From positions 1-50,066 of the forward strand of contig JAUQQA010000014.1 of assembly GCA_030550095.1 (NCBI GenBank): a stretch of 50,066 nt of DNA. The letters are read 5' to 3'. The notes under the pieces were generated by a model. It was given only the letters and a program-made list of their open reading frames with translations, was not told the DNA's origin and searched no databases. Positions 1 through 7,520 of the stretch are shown here, in pieces (the stretch's first letter is position 1; each line of letters opens with the position of its first letter). The stretch comes from Chloroflexota bacterium. Its GTDB lineage: Bacteria > Chloroflexota > Anaerolineae > J036 > Brachytrichaceae. The position numbers and the translations under genes are program-made.

Positions 1-953
1 TTCGCGCTGCGCTCGCCGCAATAGAGGCTGAGCTTGCTGCGCTAGCCTTTGACCGCAAGGCGTTCGCGCAGCTCCAGGCGCAAGTGCAGCAGCTCAAGCC
101 TTTTGAGCAACGCAAAGCAACGCTGGAGCGTGCAGCGGTCGTGCTCGAAGCCGAGCGCAGCGCACTCCAGTTGCTGGAGGCAAACATGCAGCAGCTTGAC
201 GCGCAATTCGCAGCTGCGCGCGCTGAGTTGGATCGCCTTGATGGCGACCTACAAGCGTGTCGTGCTCACCTGCAAGCTGAGCCCGCAGCCCAACAAGCGT
301 TAGAGCGCGCCCGCCAGTTGTCTTTCGCTGCACAGCGCGCCCTCGTCGAGGCAGAGCAGCGCGTGCAAGCGTGCTTGGCGCAACGTCAGCGCGCGCAAGC
401 GCTGCAACAGGAACTCGAGGCACTCGCCGCACGGCGCGCGTTGCTGGAGCAACTGCAGCTCGCGTTTAGCAAAAACGGCGTGCCCGCCATGATCATCGAG
501 AGCGCTCTGCCTGAGCTGGAAAACATGGCGAACGAGGTGCTCGGGCGCATGACGGGCGGGCGGCTTCATGTGCGCTTTGAAACGCAGCGCCAAACCCAGC
601 GCGGCGACACCAGCGAAACGCTCGAGATCCGCATTGCCGATGAGCGCGGCGAGCGCGCCTACGAAATGTTCAGCGGCGGCGAGGCGTTCCGCGTGAACTT
701 CGCCATTCGCATTGCGCTTAGCCGCCTGCTCGCCAATCGCGCGAACGCGCGCCTGCAGACGCTGTTCATAGACGAAGGCTTCGGCACGCAAGACGCGCAA
801 GGACGCGAACGCCTGATCGAGGCGATCCGCGCGATTCAGGACGACTTCGAGTGCATCGTGGTCATCACGCATATCGAGGAGCTCAAAGAGGCTTTCCCGC
901 GCAGGATTGAGGTGCGCCGCACAGAAACAGGGAGCCAGGTGCGCATCATTTAA
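1..953 (+). CDS. sbcC: Exonuclease SbcC/Rad50-like subunit, 3' part
   Basis: This is the C-terminal part of an SMC/Rad50-type ATPase. The frame is open from base 3, so the start lies outside the window. SbcC works with the SbcD nuclease to open DNA ends and cut hairpins. The first ~150 visible residues are an Ala/Gln/Leu/Arg-rich coiled coil. The ABC C-terminal lobe follows, with the signature SGGE in EMFSGGEAFRVNFAIRIALS, the Walker B and D-loop LFIDEGFGTQD, and the H-loop VVITHIEEL. The order coiled coil, signature, Walker B fits SbcC rather than a transporter. The next gene, pfkA, starts 19 bases after the stop on the same strand, so the two may share a transcript. No sbcD is visible; it would be expected upstream. 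Confidence 0.9.
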   Translation, partial: RAALAAIEAELAALAFDRKAFAQLQAQVQQLKPFEQRKATLERAAVVLEAERSALQLLEANMQQLDAQFAAARAELDRLDGDLQACRAHLQAEPAAQQALERARQLSFAAQRALVEAEQRVQACLAQRQRAQALQQELEALAARRALLEQLQLAFSKNGVPAMIIESALPELENMANEVLGRMTGGRLHVRFETQRQTQRGDTSETLEIRIADERGERAYEMFSGGEAFRVNFAIRIALSRLLANRANARLQTLFIDEGFGTQDAQGRERLIEAIRAIQDDFECIVVITHIEELKEAFPRRIEVRRTETGSQVRII

Positions 954-972
954 AACTTAGGGAGCAGAGGTG

Positions 973-1947
973 ATGAAACGAATCGCAGTTGTGACTTCTG
1001 GTGGTGATGTGCCGGGATTGAATGCCTGCATCCGCGCCGTGACGCGCACAGCGCTGCACCACGGCTGCGAGGTGATCGGCGTGCAGCGCGGCTACGAAGG
1101 ACTGATTGACGGCGATTTTGTTGAGCTGACTTCGCGCAGTGTGGCGGGCATCTTGCGCCGAGGCGGCACCATCCTCGGCACGGCGCGCAGCGAGCGCTTC
1201 ATGACCGCTGAAGGGCGCGCGCAAGCGTTGCAGCAGCTACGCGCTGCAGGCATCGAAGGCCTGGTGGTCATCGGCGGCAACGGCTCGCTCGCTGGCGCCT
1301 ACAAGCTCTACCAGTTGGGGTTTCCCCTAATCGGCGTGCCGAAAACGATCGACAACGACCAATACGGCACCGATGTGGCAATCGGCGTGGACACAGCGCT
1401 CAACACCATTGCTGATGCGGTTGGGCGCATTAAGGACACCGCCACCTCGCATCATCGCGCGTTTTTGATCGAGGTGATGGGGCGCGAGTGCGGCTATCTG
1501 GCGCTTGCAAGTGGCATTATCTGCGGCGCGGAGATGGCGCTGATCCCAGAGCAGCCCGCCACGTTGGAGCAGGTGGCGCAGACCATCGTGGAGTCGTATC
1601 GCATCGGCAAGGCGCACTGCATCATCATGGTTGCCGAGGGTTGGAAGCCGGGGCGGCGCGCGCTCATGGAGTACCTCAACAACGAAAGGCTCGACCACAA
1701 ATTCGATGTGCGCGAAGTGGTGCTCGGGCATATTCAGCGCGGCGGCACGCCGAGCGCGTTTGACCGGCTGCTTGCAACGCGCATGGGCGTGCGCGCGGTC
1801 GAGTCGTTGCTCGATGGAAGCGGCATAGGCAAGATGGTTGGGCTGCGCGGCGCCCAAACAGCGCTGGTGGATTTAGCCGAGGCGACCTCGCGCACCAAGC
1901 CCTTGCCCGAGGAGCTGCTGCGCACAGCGGCAATGCTCTGCCGCTAA
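973..1947 (+). CDS. pfkA: 6-phosphofructokinase, Asn103/Lys124 variant
   Basis: A 324-residue PfkA-family enzyme that phosphorylates fructose 6-phosphate in glycolysis. Residues align with E. coli PfkA without shifting numbers: GGD at 10-12, GGNGS at 101-105, PKTIDND at 123-129 with catalytic Asp127, MGRECG, and GHIQRGG near the C-terminus. Position 104 is Gly, as in ATP-dependent enzymes. Position 124 is Lys, common in PPi-dependent and some actinobacterial ATP enzymes. Position 103, normally the Mg-binding Asp, is Asn. Phosphoryl donor preference therefore cannot be read safely from sequence. I chose the ATG at 973 over the GTG at 970 because GGAG at 961-964 is then 8 bases away. It ends 9 bases from a convergent gene. 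Confidence 0.93.
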   Translation: MKRIAVVTSGGDVPGLNACIRAVTRTALHHGCEVIGVQRGYEGLIDGDFVELTSRSVAGILRRGGTILGTARSERFMTAEGRAQALQQLRAAGIEGLVVIGGNGSLAGAYKLYQLGFPLIGVPKTIDNDQYGTDVAIGVDTALNTIADAVGRIKDTATSHHRAFLIEVMGRECGYLALASGIICGAEMALIPEQPATLEQVAQTIVESYRIGKAHCIIMVAEGWKPGRRALMEYLNNERLDHKFDVREVVLGHIQRGGTPSAFDRLLATRMGVRAVESLLDGSGIGKMVGLRGAQTALVDLAEATSRTKPLPEELLRTAAMLCR

Positions 1948-1956
1948 CGAGGCGGC

Positions 1957-3429
1957 TCACTGCGAGGGTGGGGTTGCAGGCGTAGTCAGTGTGGGCAGTT
2001 GCCCAAGAAACGCAGCATGGCACAGGCGCGCTGCGTCGCCCAGCGCTGGCGCGGTCTCACCCCAGTCGAGCGGTGCGCTCGCGTCGTGGAGCAGCATGAC
2101 CATCAGCCATGATTGAGGGCCGGCGCGCACGAGCACGGCATCGCCGTGGTTGTTTTCGTCCCACGTGGCGCGCCCGAACATCGGTGCCCCGCCTTGAGCG
2201 AGCAAGCCGCTTGCTGAAGGACGCGCAAGCAGCGTCGTAAGCTCGGCGCAGGCTGCAGGTTCGAGTGTCTCCTCGAACAACAGGCGCAGCGGTCCACGAT
2301 CTTCGGCGCATTGCTGGATCATCTCCAGCAGCAATCCAACCTCGGCGACGGTGGATTGAGCGCGCGGATTGGGGTTCGCGGTGATGTCGCCGCGCGCGTT
2401 GGCAGGCGTGACGGCCGTGAACATCGGCGCAGCATCCTCGGGCAGCGCGGCGAGCACGGTGTTGCGCAAGCCGATCTGCGCCAACCAGCGGTTGAACGTG
2501 AGCAAGGCGCGCTGTGCGTCGCCCTCGCCGAGCGTGGTGAGCAAGGCGCGCTCGGCGTCGGCGTCGCCCTGGGTCAGCAATGCGCGTATCTGCGCGGCGG
2601 CGTCGGCAGGCAGCGGAAATGGCAGCGCCTGATAGGCGAACAGCGCGAGCGCAACGCGCAGCCACCCTTGCGCAGACACGGCAACATCAGCGTTGAGCGA
2701 AAACTCCTCGCCTGTGTGCAGGTCTTTGACGAACACGGCAGCAAGGCGAGTTTGCGTGTTCAAGAAGGCGCTCAGGCGCTGCTCCAGCGGCGACGAGAGC
2801 CACTGCGTTGGCGGCAGCGCGGCAGGCAAGACGTAGATGGGTAGGTCCACTGTGCGTTGCCGCGCAGAGGCAAACGCAGCGAGGATCCGCTGCGATGCGG
2901 CTGCTTGATCCAACGTCAAGCCATCCTCGCCAGGGCGCACCACATTGGTAGCGAGGTCAACGGTCATGGGGCGCGGCGGGCGGTCAACGCGCTCCGCGAG
3001 CGCGCGCACGAGCGCGTCTAACTGGGCGGCGTCGTACTGGTAGCGCAGCTCGAACACGGTTGGCTCTGCGTTGCGCCGCAGCATAAAGGCGGGAAAAGCA
3101 TCGAGGCGGCTGCGTCGTTCCATCAGCGCCTGCAACTGCACGCGCAGCGCCACCTCATTTGCCTGAAAACCGACAGCGGCGGGCGGGATGGTCTCGCTGC
3201 CTTCGGCAAGGCGCACGGTGATCGGCGTGCGCGTGATCTCGTCGAGGCGCAACAACGCCTCGTCCACGGTTAAGCCGCCTACGTCGAGGTCGTTGATGCG
3301 CGTCTCGGGAGGGAGACGATTGCGTGAGGTGGCGAAGGCGATCAGGTTGCCCACAAGCAGCGCCACGAGCGCAATGACGCCGACGACGGCGAGGTTTTCC
3401 AGTGCGGCGCGCAACGCATATCGCTTCAT
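1957..3429 (-). CDS. Membrane-anchored VanW-type/beta-lactamase-like protein, probably non-catalytic
   Basis: A 490-residue protein with one N-terminal membrane segment (about residues 10-33) and an extracytoplasmic body. Two regions, about 45-110 and 150-205, resemble the peptidoglycan-binding PG_binding_4 domain of VanW-like proteins (NDLDVGGLTVDEALLRL, and RPGEDGLTLDQAA). Residues from about 215 to the end resemble the serine beta-lactamase 2 fold. The place of the catalytic SxxK motif reads GWLR (255-258), and the SDN-like motif reads GDAD, so hydrolase activity is unlikely. It could be a cell-wall binding or structural protein. The start is chosen at MKRY; the open frame extends upstream but without a signal-like sequence. 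A TAGAAT box lies 13 bases before this ATG. Confidence 0.6.
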   Translation of the reverse strand: MKRYALRAALENLAVVGVIALVALLVGNLIAFATSRNRLPPETRINDLDVGGLTVDEALLRLDEITRTPITVRLAEGSETIPPAAVGFQANEVALRVQLQALMERRSRLDAFPAFMLRRNAEPTVFELRYQYDAAQLDALVRALAERVDRPPRPMTVDLATNVVRPGEDGLTLDQAAASQRILAAFASARQRTVDLPIYVLPAALPPTQWLSSPLEQRLSAFLNTQTRLAAVFVKDLHTGEEFSLNADVAVSAQGWLRVALALFAYQALPFPLPADAAAQIRALLTQGDADAERALLTTLGEGDAQRALLTFNRWLAQIGLRNTVLAALPEDAAPMFTAVTPANARGDITANPNPRAQSTVAEVGLLLEMIQQCAEDRGPLRLLFEETLEPAACAELTTLLARPSASGLLAQGGAPMFGRATWDENNHGDAVLVRAGPQSWLMVMLLHDASAPLDWGETAPALGDAARLCHAAFLGQLPTLTTPATPPSQ

Positions 3430-3442
3430 GCAGCGCCCTGGG

Positions 3443-3448
3443 ATTCTA
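3443..3448 (-). promoter_or_regulatory. Putative -10 box TAGAAT of the VanW-like gene
   Basis: TAGAAT on the minus strand ends 13 bases before the ATG at 3429. No convincing -35 or ribosome binding site is seen, so the predicted 5' leader is only a few bases. Confidence 0.4.
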
Positions 3449-3514
3449 CCGTTGCGCGCATGCAAGGTACACTCCACCGCCAAGAACGCAAGCAACAATC
3501 GTGTGAGGCACCCC

Positions 3515-4522
3515 ATGCCCATCTGTCGTCTCGGCATCATTGGCGTTGGCGCAATGGCGCGCTACCACATCGAGCGCATCCTCACCCAAACCGACACCAC
3601 GCGCATCACGGCGCTGTGCGAGCCAAACCCTGAGCACTACCGCGCTGCGCTCAAGCTGTTCGAGGCTGCGGGTCAACCTGCGCCACCAAACGAGCCTGAC
3701 TTCAAACGCTTCCTGCGCAAGTACGCTGACCAAATTGACGCCGCGTTTGTGATCACACCGCACGCGCATCACTACGCGCAGGTGAAGGCGCTGCTTGAGG
3801 CGGGCAAGGATGTGCTCGTCGAGAAGCCCATGACGGTGACCGCTGCGCAGGCGAAGAAGCTCATCGAGTTGCGCGACAGGACGGGGCGCTTGCTCGCTGT
3901 GGCGTTCAACGCGAGCATGTCGCCTGCGATGGAGCACGCGCGTCGTCTGCTGCGCGAGGGCGCGTTGGGGCGCATCTTGGGGATTCACGTCGCGGTGTGG
4001 CAAAACTGGGCGCAGTTCACGCGCGGCACGTGGCGCCAAGCGCCGAAGGTGAGCGGCGGCGGCTTCATGTTCGACACAGGCGCGCATTTGCTCAACCTCG
4101 TCGCCGACGTGCTCGGCGAGCCTGTGCATGAGGTCGCCGCGTTCATGGACAACCAGGGCTACCCCGTGGACATCCTCACCGCAGCAATTGCGCGCAGCCG
4201 GAGCGGTGTGTTGGTGACTTTGCACGGTTGCGGCGCAGCGCCAGTCACCGATTCCGACATGAAGATCTGGTGCGAGCGCGGGGTGCTGGAGATGGGCGTT
4301 TGGGGCGGTGCGCTGCATGTGCAATGGGCGGGCGAGCCTGCGCCGCGCGTCGTGGACTTGCCGCCTGATCGCGGCGTTTGGCACACCTTCTTGCGCGTGC
4401 GCAACGGCGAGATCGAAAACCCAACACCCCCTGAGGTCGGCTTGCGCATGATCGCGCTGTGGGAAGCGCTCAAGAAGAGCGCCGCGCGAGGCGGCAAGGT
4501 GGTGAAAGTGGCGACGCCGTGA
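3515..4522 (+). CDS. Gfo/Idh/MocA family NAD(P)-dependent oxidoreductase
   Basis: A 335-residue cytoplasmic dehydrogenase of the glucose-fructose oxidoreductase/inositol dehydrogenase family. These enzymes oxidise or reduce sugars, inositols and related compounds. The N-terminal Rossmann motif is [12 protein letters not shown] (7-18). The family motif EKP is at 103-105. A C-terminal substrate domain carries [15 protein letters not shown], where the Asp/His pair usually helps catalysis. The start is the ATG at 3515, with GAGG at 3505-3508. The open frame upstream to 3188 is antisense to the VanW-like gene and is not used. It is divergent from that gene and convergent, 4 bases apart, with the nitrilase-like gene. 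The substrate cannot be told from sequence; nearby carbohydrate genes suggest a sugar. Confidence 0.88.
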   Translation: MPICRLGIIGVGAMARYHIERILTQTDTTRITALCEPNPEHYRAALKLFEAAGQPAPPNEPDFKRFLRKYADQIDAAFVITPHAHHYAQVKALLEAGKDVLVEKPMTVTAAQAKKLIELRDRTGRLLAVAFNASMSPAMEHARRLLREGALGRILGIHVAVWQNWAQFTRGTWRQAPKVSGGGFMFDTGAHLLNLVADVLGEPVHEVAAFMDNQGYPVDILTAAIARSRSGVLVTLHGCGAAPVTDSDMKIWCERGVLEMGVWGGALHVQWAGEPAPRVVDLPPDRGVWHTFLRVRNGEIENPTPPEVGLRMIALWEALKKSAARGGKVVKVATP

Positions 4523-4526
4523 GCGC

Positions 4527-5339
4527 TCAGTATCGCCGCACCAACGCGCGGTAGCTGAGCGGCTGGCGCGTTTGGAACACTTGGGTCTCCTCGCGCAGGC
4601 GGCGCACCTCGTCGAGGCTGAGTTTGGCGAGGATATAGCCCTCGGTGCTCTCGTCTAAGTCCACGATCACCTGGCCGCGCGGACCGATGATCATGCTCTC
4701 GCCAGCGAAGGTGGTTGCTGGCTCTTCGCCGACGCGGTTGGCTGCGCACACGAAGCAAGCGTTTTCCGCAGCCCGCGCCGAGAGGAACGTGCGCCATTCT
4801 TCCGCGCGCTCGCTGGTCCACGCTGCACACACCACAATGATCTCCGCGCCCTCAAGGCACAAGCTGCGCACGCCTTCGGGGAAGAAGAGATCCCAACCGA
4901 TCTGAATCCCCACCATGCCGAAGTCGGTCTCCGCAGGTTCGAGGCGAAACCCTGGGCGGAACAGCATTTGCTCCTCGCCGCGCAAGTGGATTTTGCGGTA
5001 GTGCGTGATCACGTCGCCTTCGGGTCCAAGCAGGACTGCGGCGTTGAACAAAATGCTCTCCACGCGCTCCTTGGTGGGCAAGCCGAACACCACGTGCACG
5101 CCGTGTTCGCTGGCGCGCTGCCCGATGAGGTTCGTTGAAGGTCCGGGCACGCGCTGCGCGAGATGTGTGAAGCGCACGCCGCACTCATAGCCTGTGGTCG
5201 CCAGCTCGGGGAAGACGATCAAATCCACGTTTTGCTCGGTGCTGATGCGGCGGATAAAGTCGAGCATCTTGGCGAGGTTAGCCTCTGGCTCGGCGAGCGC
5301 TGTGTTCATCTGCACGACGGCAACCGTGACTTCGCGCAT
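4527..5339 (-). CDS. Nitrilase-superfamily protein lacking the catalytic cysteine
   Basis: A 270-residue carbon-nitrogen hydrolase fold protein. The family hydrolyses amides or nitriles with a Glu-Lys-Cys triad. Glu45 (VFPELATTGY) and Lys116 (HYRKIHLRGEE) are present. The cysteine site, normally ICxD, reads IQIGWDLFFPEG with Gly148; the codon is GGT. The second-half signatures EEWRTFLSARAAENACFV and ANRVG are intact, so the gene is not decaying. It is probably a non-hydrolytic homologue that may bind a ligand or scaffold. The start is taken at MREVTVAVVQ, the usual N-terminus of the family. It is divergent from the LacI-type regulator, sharing a 116-base intergenic region. Confidence 0.85.
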   Translation of the reverse strand: MREVTVAVVQMNTALAEPEANLAKMLDFIRRISTEQNVDLIVFPELATTGYECGVRFTHLAQRVPGPSTNLIGQRASEHGVHVVFGLPTKERVESILFNAAVLLGPEGDVITHYRKIHLRGEEQMLFRPGFRLEPAETDFGMVGIQIGWDLFFPEGVRSLCLEGAEIIVVCAAWTSERAEEWRTFLSARAAENACFVCAANRVGEEPATTFAGESMIIGPRGQVIVDLDESTEGYILAKLSLDEVRRLREETQVFQTRQPLSYRALVRRY

Positions 5340-5353
5340 GGCACGTGCGCGCG

Positions 5354-5359
5354 ATTGTA
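5354..5359 (-). promoter_or_regulatory. Putative -10 box TACAAT of the nitrilase-like gene
   Basis: TACAAT on the minus strand is 14 bases before the ATG at 5339. The expected leader is about 8 bases, with no Shine-Dalgarno sequence. Confidence 0.45.
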
Positions 5360-5406
5360 GCAGGCGCCTTTTTGACGAAGGCCCTTGCGTCCTTGGCGCA
5401 AATGAT

Positions 5407-5434
5407 TTGACAATGAACTTTGGTGAAGTACAAT
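5407..5434 (+). promoter_or_regulatory. Sigma-70-type promoter of the LacI-type regulator gene
   Basis: A consensus -35 TTGACA (5407-5412), a 16-base spacer and -10 TACAAT (5429-5434) precede the regulator gene. Transcription would start near 5441. It is the best-matched promoter in the window. Confidence 0.75.
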
Positions 5435-5455
5435 CGAAAGCAAACTTGAAGTTCA
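5414..5455 (+). promoter_or_regulatory. Overlapping inverted repeats, possible operator
   Basis: Three nested symmetries overlap the lacI-type promoter: AACTT-G-AAGTT at 5443-5453 around the expected start point, ACTT-N5-AAGT at 5417-5429 inside the spacer, and a wider TGAACTT (5414-5420) / AAGTTCA (5449-5455) pair. They lack the CG centre typical of LacI-family operators, so autoregulation is only a suggestion. Confidence 0.4.
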
Positions 5456-6505
5456 ATGAACCAGATGGGGAGTGAAGCGCAGACGCACAAGCCAACCTTG
5501 CGGGATGTCGCCAAGCGCGCGAGGGTCTCGATGGGCACTGCCTCGCAGGCGTTGAACAACCGTCCTGGCGTGCTCCCCGAGACGCGCAAGCGTGTGCTTG
5601 AGGCAGCCGAGGCGCTGGGGTATCGCCCGCTGCGCGTCCATGCGCAGGCAGCGTTGAACGTGGTCGGCATGTTGGTGAAGCATGACTACGGCTTGCCGCT
5701 CGCGTTCAACCCGTTTTTCTCGCAAGTGCAGGCGGGCGTGGAGCAAGAGTGCCGTGCGCAGCACCTCAGCCTCATGTTTGCCACCATCGAGGTGGATCGG
5801 AGCAATCGCCCGCTGGAGTGGCCTCGCATGGTGGAAGACAACAGCGTGGACGGCTTGTTACTCATCGGCACAAACATCGAATCCACTGCCGAGGCGTTGC
5901 GCCAGCGCTTGCTTAACAAGCCCATCGTGTTGGTGGATAGCTACGCGCGTGGCTTTCCTTTTGATAGCGTGCTGATTGACAACGTAGGAGGCGCAACGCA
6001 AGCCGTGCGCCACTTGCTCGAGCTTGGACACCGGCATATCGGTTTGATTGGCTCTAACCCTGAGTCGCCTCCTGACATCCTCGAGCGGCGCCAAGCCTAC
6101 ATCACTACGCTGCGCGCCCATGATGTGGAGCCTCTTTACATCGAGGACGGGCTTATGACGCGCGAAGCCGGCTACGAGGCGCTGCGCTGCCTGCTGCGCC
6201 GCGCGCCACAGGTGACGGCAGTGTTTGTGGTGAACGACGACACGGCGATCGGTGTGTTGCACGCCGCGCAAGACATGGGCCTGCGCATCCCTGAAGACCT
6301 CTCGATCGTTGGCTTTGACGACATCGCGCCCGCTAGCCAGGTGCGCCCAGCGCTCACTACAGTGCGCGTGCCGAAGATCTGGCTCGGGCGCTTAGGCGTG
6401 CGGCAACTCATCGAACGCAGTCGCCATCCTGATCAGCCTCAGGTGACCCTCACGCTGGCTACAGAGCTTGTTGTTCGTCAATCCTCCGGGCCTTGCACAC
6501 GCTGA
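5456..6505 (+). CDS. LacI-family transcriptional regulator
   Basis: A 349-residue regulator. The N-terminal helix-turn-helix (about 14-58) contains TLRDVAKRARVSMGTASQAL followed by the hinge-type ETRKRVLEAAEALGYRP. The rest is a periplasmic-binding-protein-like sensor domain (for example HRHIGLIGSNPESP and LSIVGFDDIAPASQVRP). Such proteins repress or activate sugar genes in response to a sugar ligand. It starts 22 bases after a TTGACA/TACAAT promoter and has inverted repeats at that promoter. The alternative ATG at 5465 is possible. GH130 begins 3 bases after the stop, so regulator and enzyme are almost certainly co-transcribed, which suggests control of oligosaccharide use. Confidence 0.93.
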   Translation: MNQMGSEAQTHKPTLRDVAKRARVSMGTASQALNNRPGVLPETRKRVLEAAEALGYRPLRVHAQAALNVVGMLVKHDYGLPLAFNPFFSQVQAGVEQECRAQHLSLMFATIEVDRSNRPLEWPRMVEDNSVDGLLLIGTNIESTAEALRQRLLNKPIVLVDSYARGFPFDSVLIDNVGGATQAVRHLLELGHRHIGLIGSNPESPPDILERRQAYITTLRAHDVEPLYIEDGLMTREAGYEALRCLLRRAPQVTAVFVVNDDTAIGVLHAAQDMGLRIPEDLSIVGFDDIAPASQVRPALTTVRVPKIWLGRLGVRQLIERSRHPDQPQVTLTLATELVVRQSSGPCTR

Positions 6506-6508
6506 GCC

Positions 6509-7495
6509 ATGACCCCACTTACCCTCAACACGCCACCCATCCCCAACTTGCCGTGGGAAGAACGCCCTGCTGGCAGCAGCGCTGTGATCTGGCGCTACAG
6601 CCGCAACCCCATCATCGGGCGCGACGCAACGCCCACTAGCAACAGCGTGTTCAACAGCGCTGCAGTGCCCTTCCAAGGGCGCTTTGCGGGCGTTTTTCGC
6701 GTGGACGACACGCGCCGCGTGATGAACTTACATGCTGGCTTCAGCGACGACGGCTTCCACTGGCGCATTAACCCAGAGCCGATCCGCTTCGTGTGCGAGG
6801 ACGGGGAGATCGCGCGTTTTGAGCATCGCTACGACCCGCGCGTGTGCTGGATCGAAGATCGCTACTACGTCACATGGTGCAACGGCTACCACGGCCCAAC
6901 CATCGGTGTGGGCTACACGTTCGACTTTCAGACGTTCTATCAACTCGAAAACGCCTTTTTGCCTTATAACCGCAACGGCGTGCTCTTCCCGCGCAAGATC
7001 CGCGGCAAGTACGCCATGCTCAGCCGCCCTAGCGACCGCGGGCACACGCCGTTCGGCGACATCTTCTACAGCGAAAGCCCAGACCTGATCCACTGGGGGC
7101 ATCACCGCTGGGTGCTTGGCCCGTTCGCGCCCTGGTGCAGCACTAAGATCGGTGCAGGGCCAACGCCAATCGAGACCAGCGAAGGCTGGTTGCTTATCTA
7201 CCACGGCGTGATTACTTCGTGCAACGGCTTCACGTACAGCTTCAGCGCGCTGTTGCTTGACCTCGACGAGCCTTGGCGCGTGATCGCGCGCGCAGAGCCT
7301 TATCTCCTTTCGCCGCAGATGCTTTACGAGTGCGTTGGGGACGTGCAAAACGTCGTCTTCCCCACAGCTGCGCTGGTGGACGGGGCGACAGGGCGCATGG
7401 CGATCTACTACGGCGCAGCAGATACGGTGACCGCGCTTGCGTTTGCTTACGTGCACGAGGTTGTAGATTGGGTCAAAGCAAACACAGCGAAATGA
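6509..7495 (+). CDS. GH130-family glycoside phosphorylase/hydrolase
   Basis: A 328-residue five-bladed beta-propeller enzyme of the GH130 type. Characterised members act on beta-mannosides, mostly by phosphorolysis to mannose 1-phosphate, some by hydrolysis. The conserved Asp is in HRYDPRVCW (Asp109). Other signatures are [22 protein letters not shown] with Lys213, and LLIYHGV with His232. Basic residues of this type bind phosphate, which favours a phosphorylase, but the subfamily is not certain. There is no signal peptide, so it acts in the cytoplasm on imported oligosaccharides. It sits 3 bases after the LacI-type gene and 25 bases before a secreted repeat protein. GH43/GH32-like propellers are the nearest alternatives. 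Confidence 0.82.
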   Translation: MTPLTLNTPPIPNLPWEERPAGSSAVIWRYSRNPIIGRDATPTSNSVFNSAAVPFQGRFAGVFRVDDTRRVMNLHAGFSDDGFHWRINPEPIRFVCEDGEIARFEHRYDPRVCWIEDRYYVTWCNGYHGPTIGVGYTFDFQTFYQLENAFLPYNRNGVLFPRKIRGKYAMLSRPSDRGHTPFGDIFYSESPDLIHWGHHRWVLGPFAPWCSTKIGAGPTPIETSEGWLLIYHGVITSCNGFTYSFSALLLDLDEPWRVIARAEPYLLSPQMLYECVGDVQNVVFPTAALVDGATGRMAIYYGAADTVTALAFAYVHEVVDWVKANTAK

Positions 7496-7520
7496 TCCAA
7501 ACTGGGTGTAGAGGGAACTG

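Noticed and set aside
3188-3514. N-terminal extension of the oxidoreductase
   Set aside because: It is antisense to the VanW-like gene, and the Rossmann N-terminus begins naturally at 3515 with GAGG upstream.
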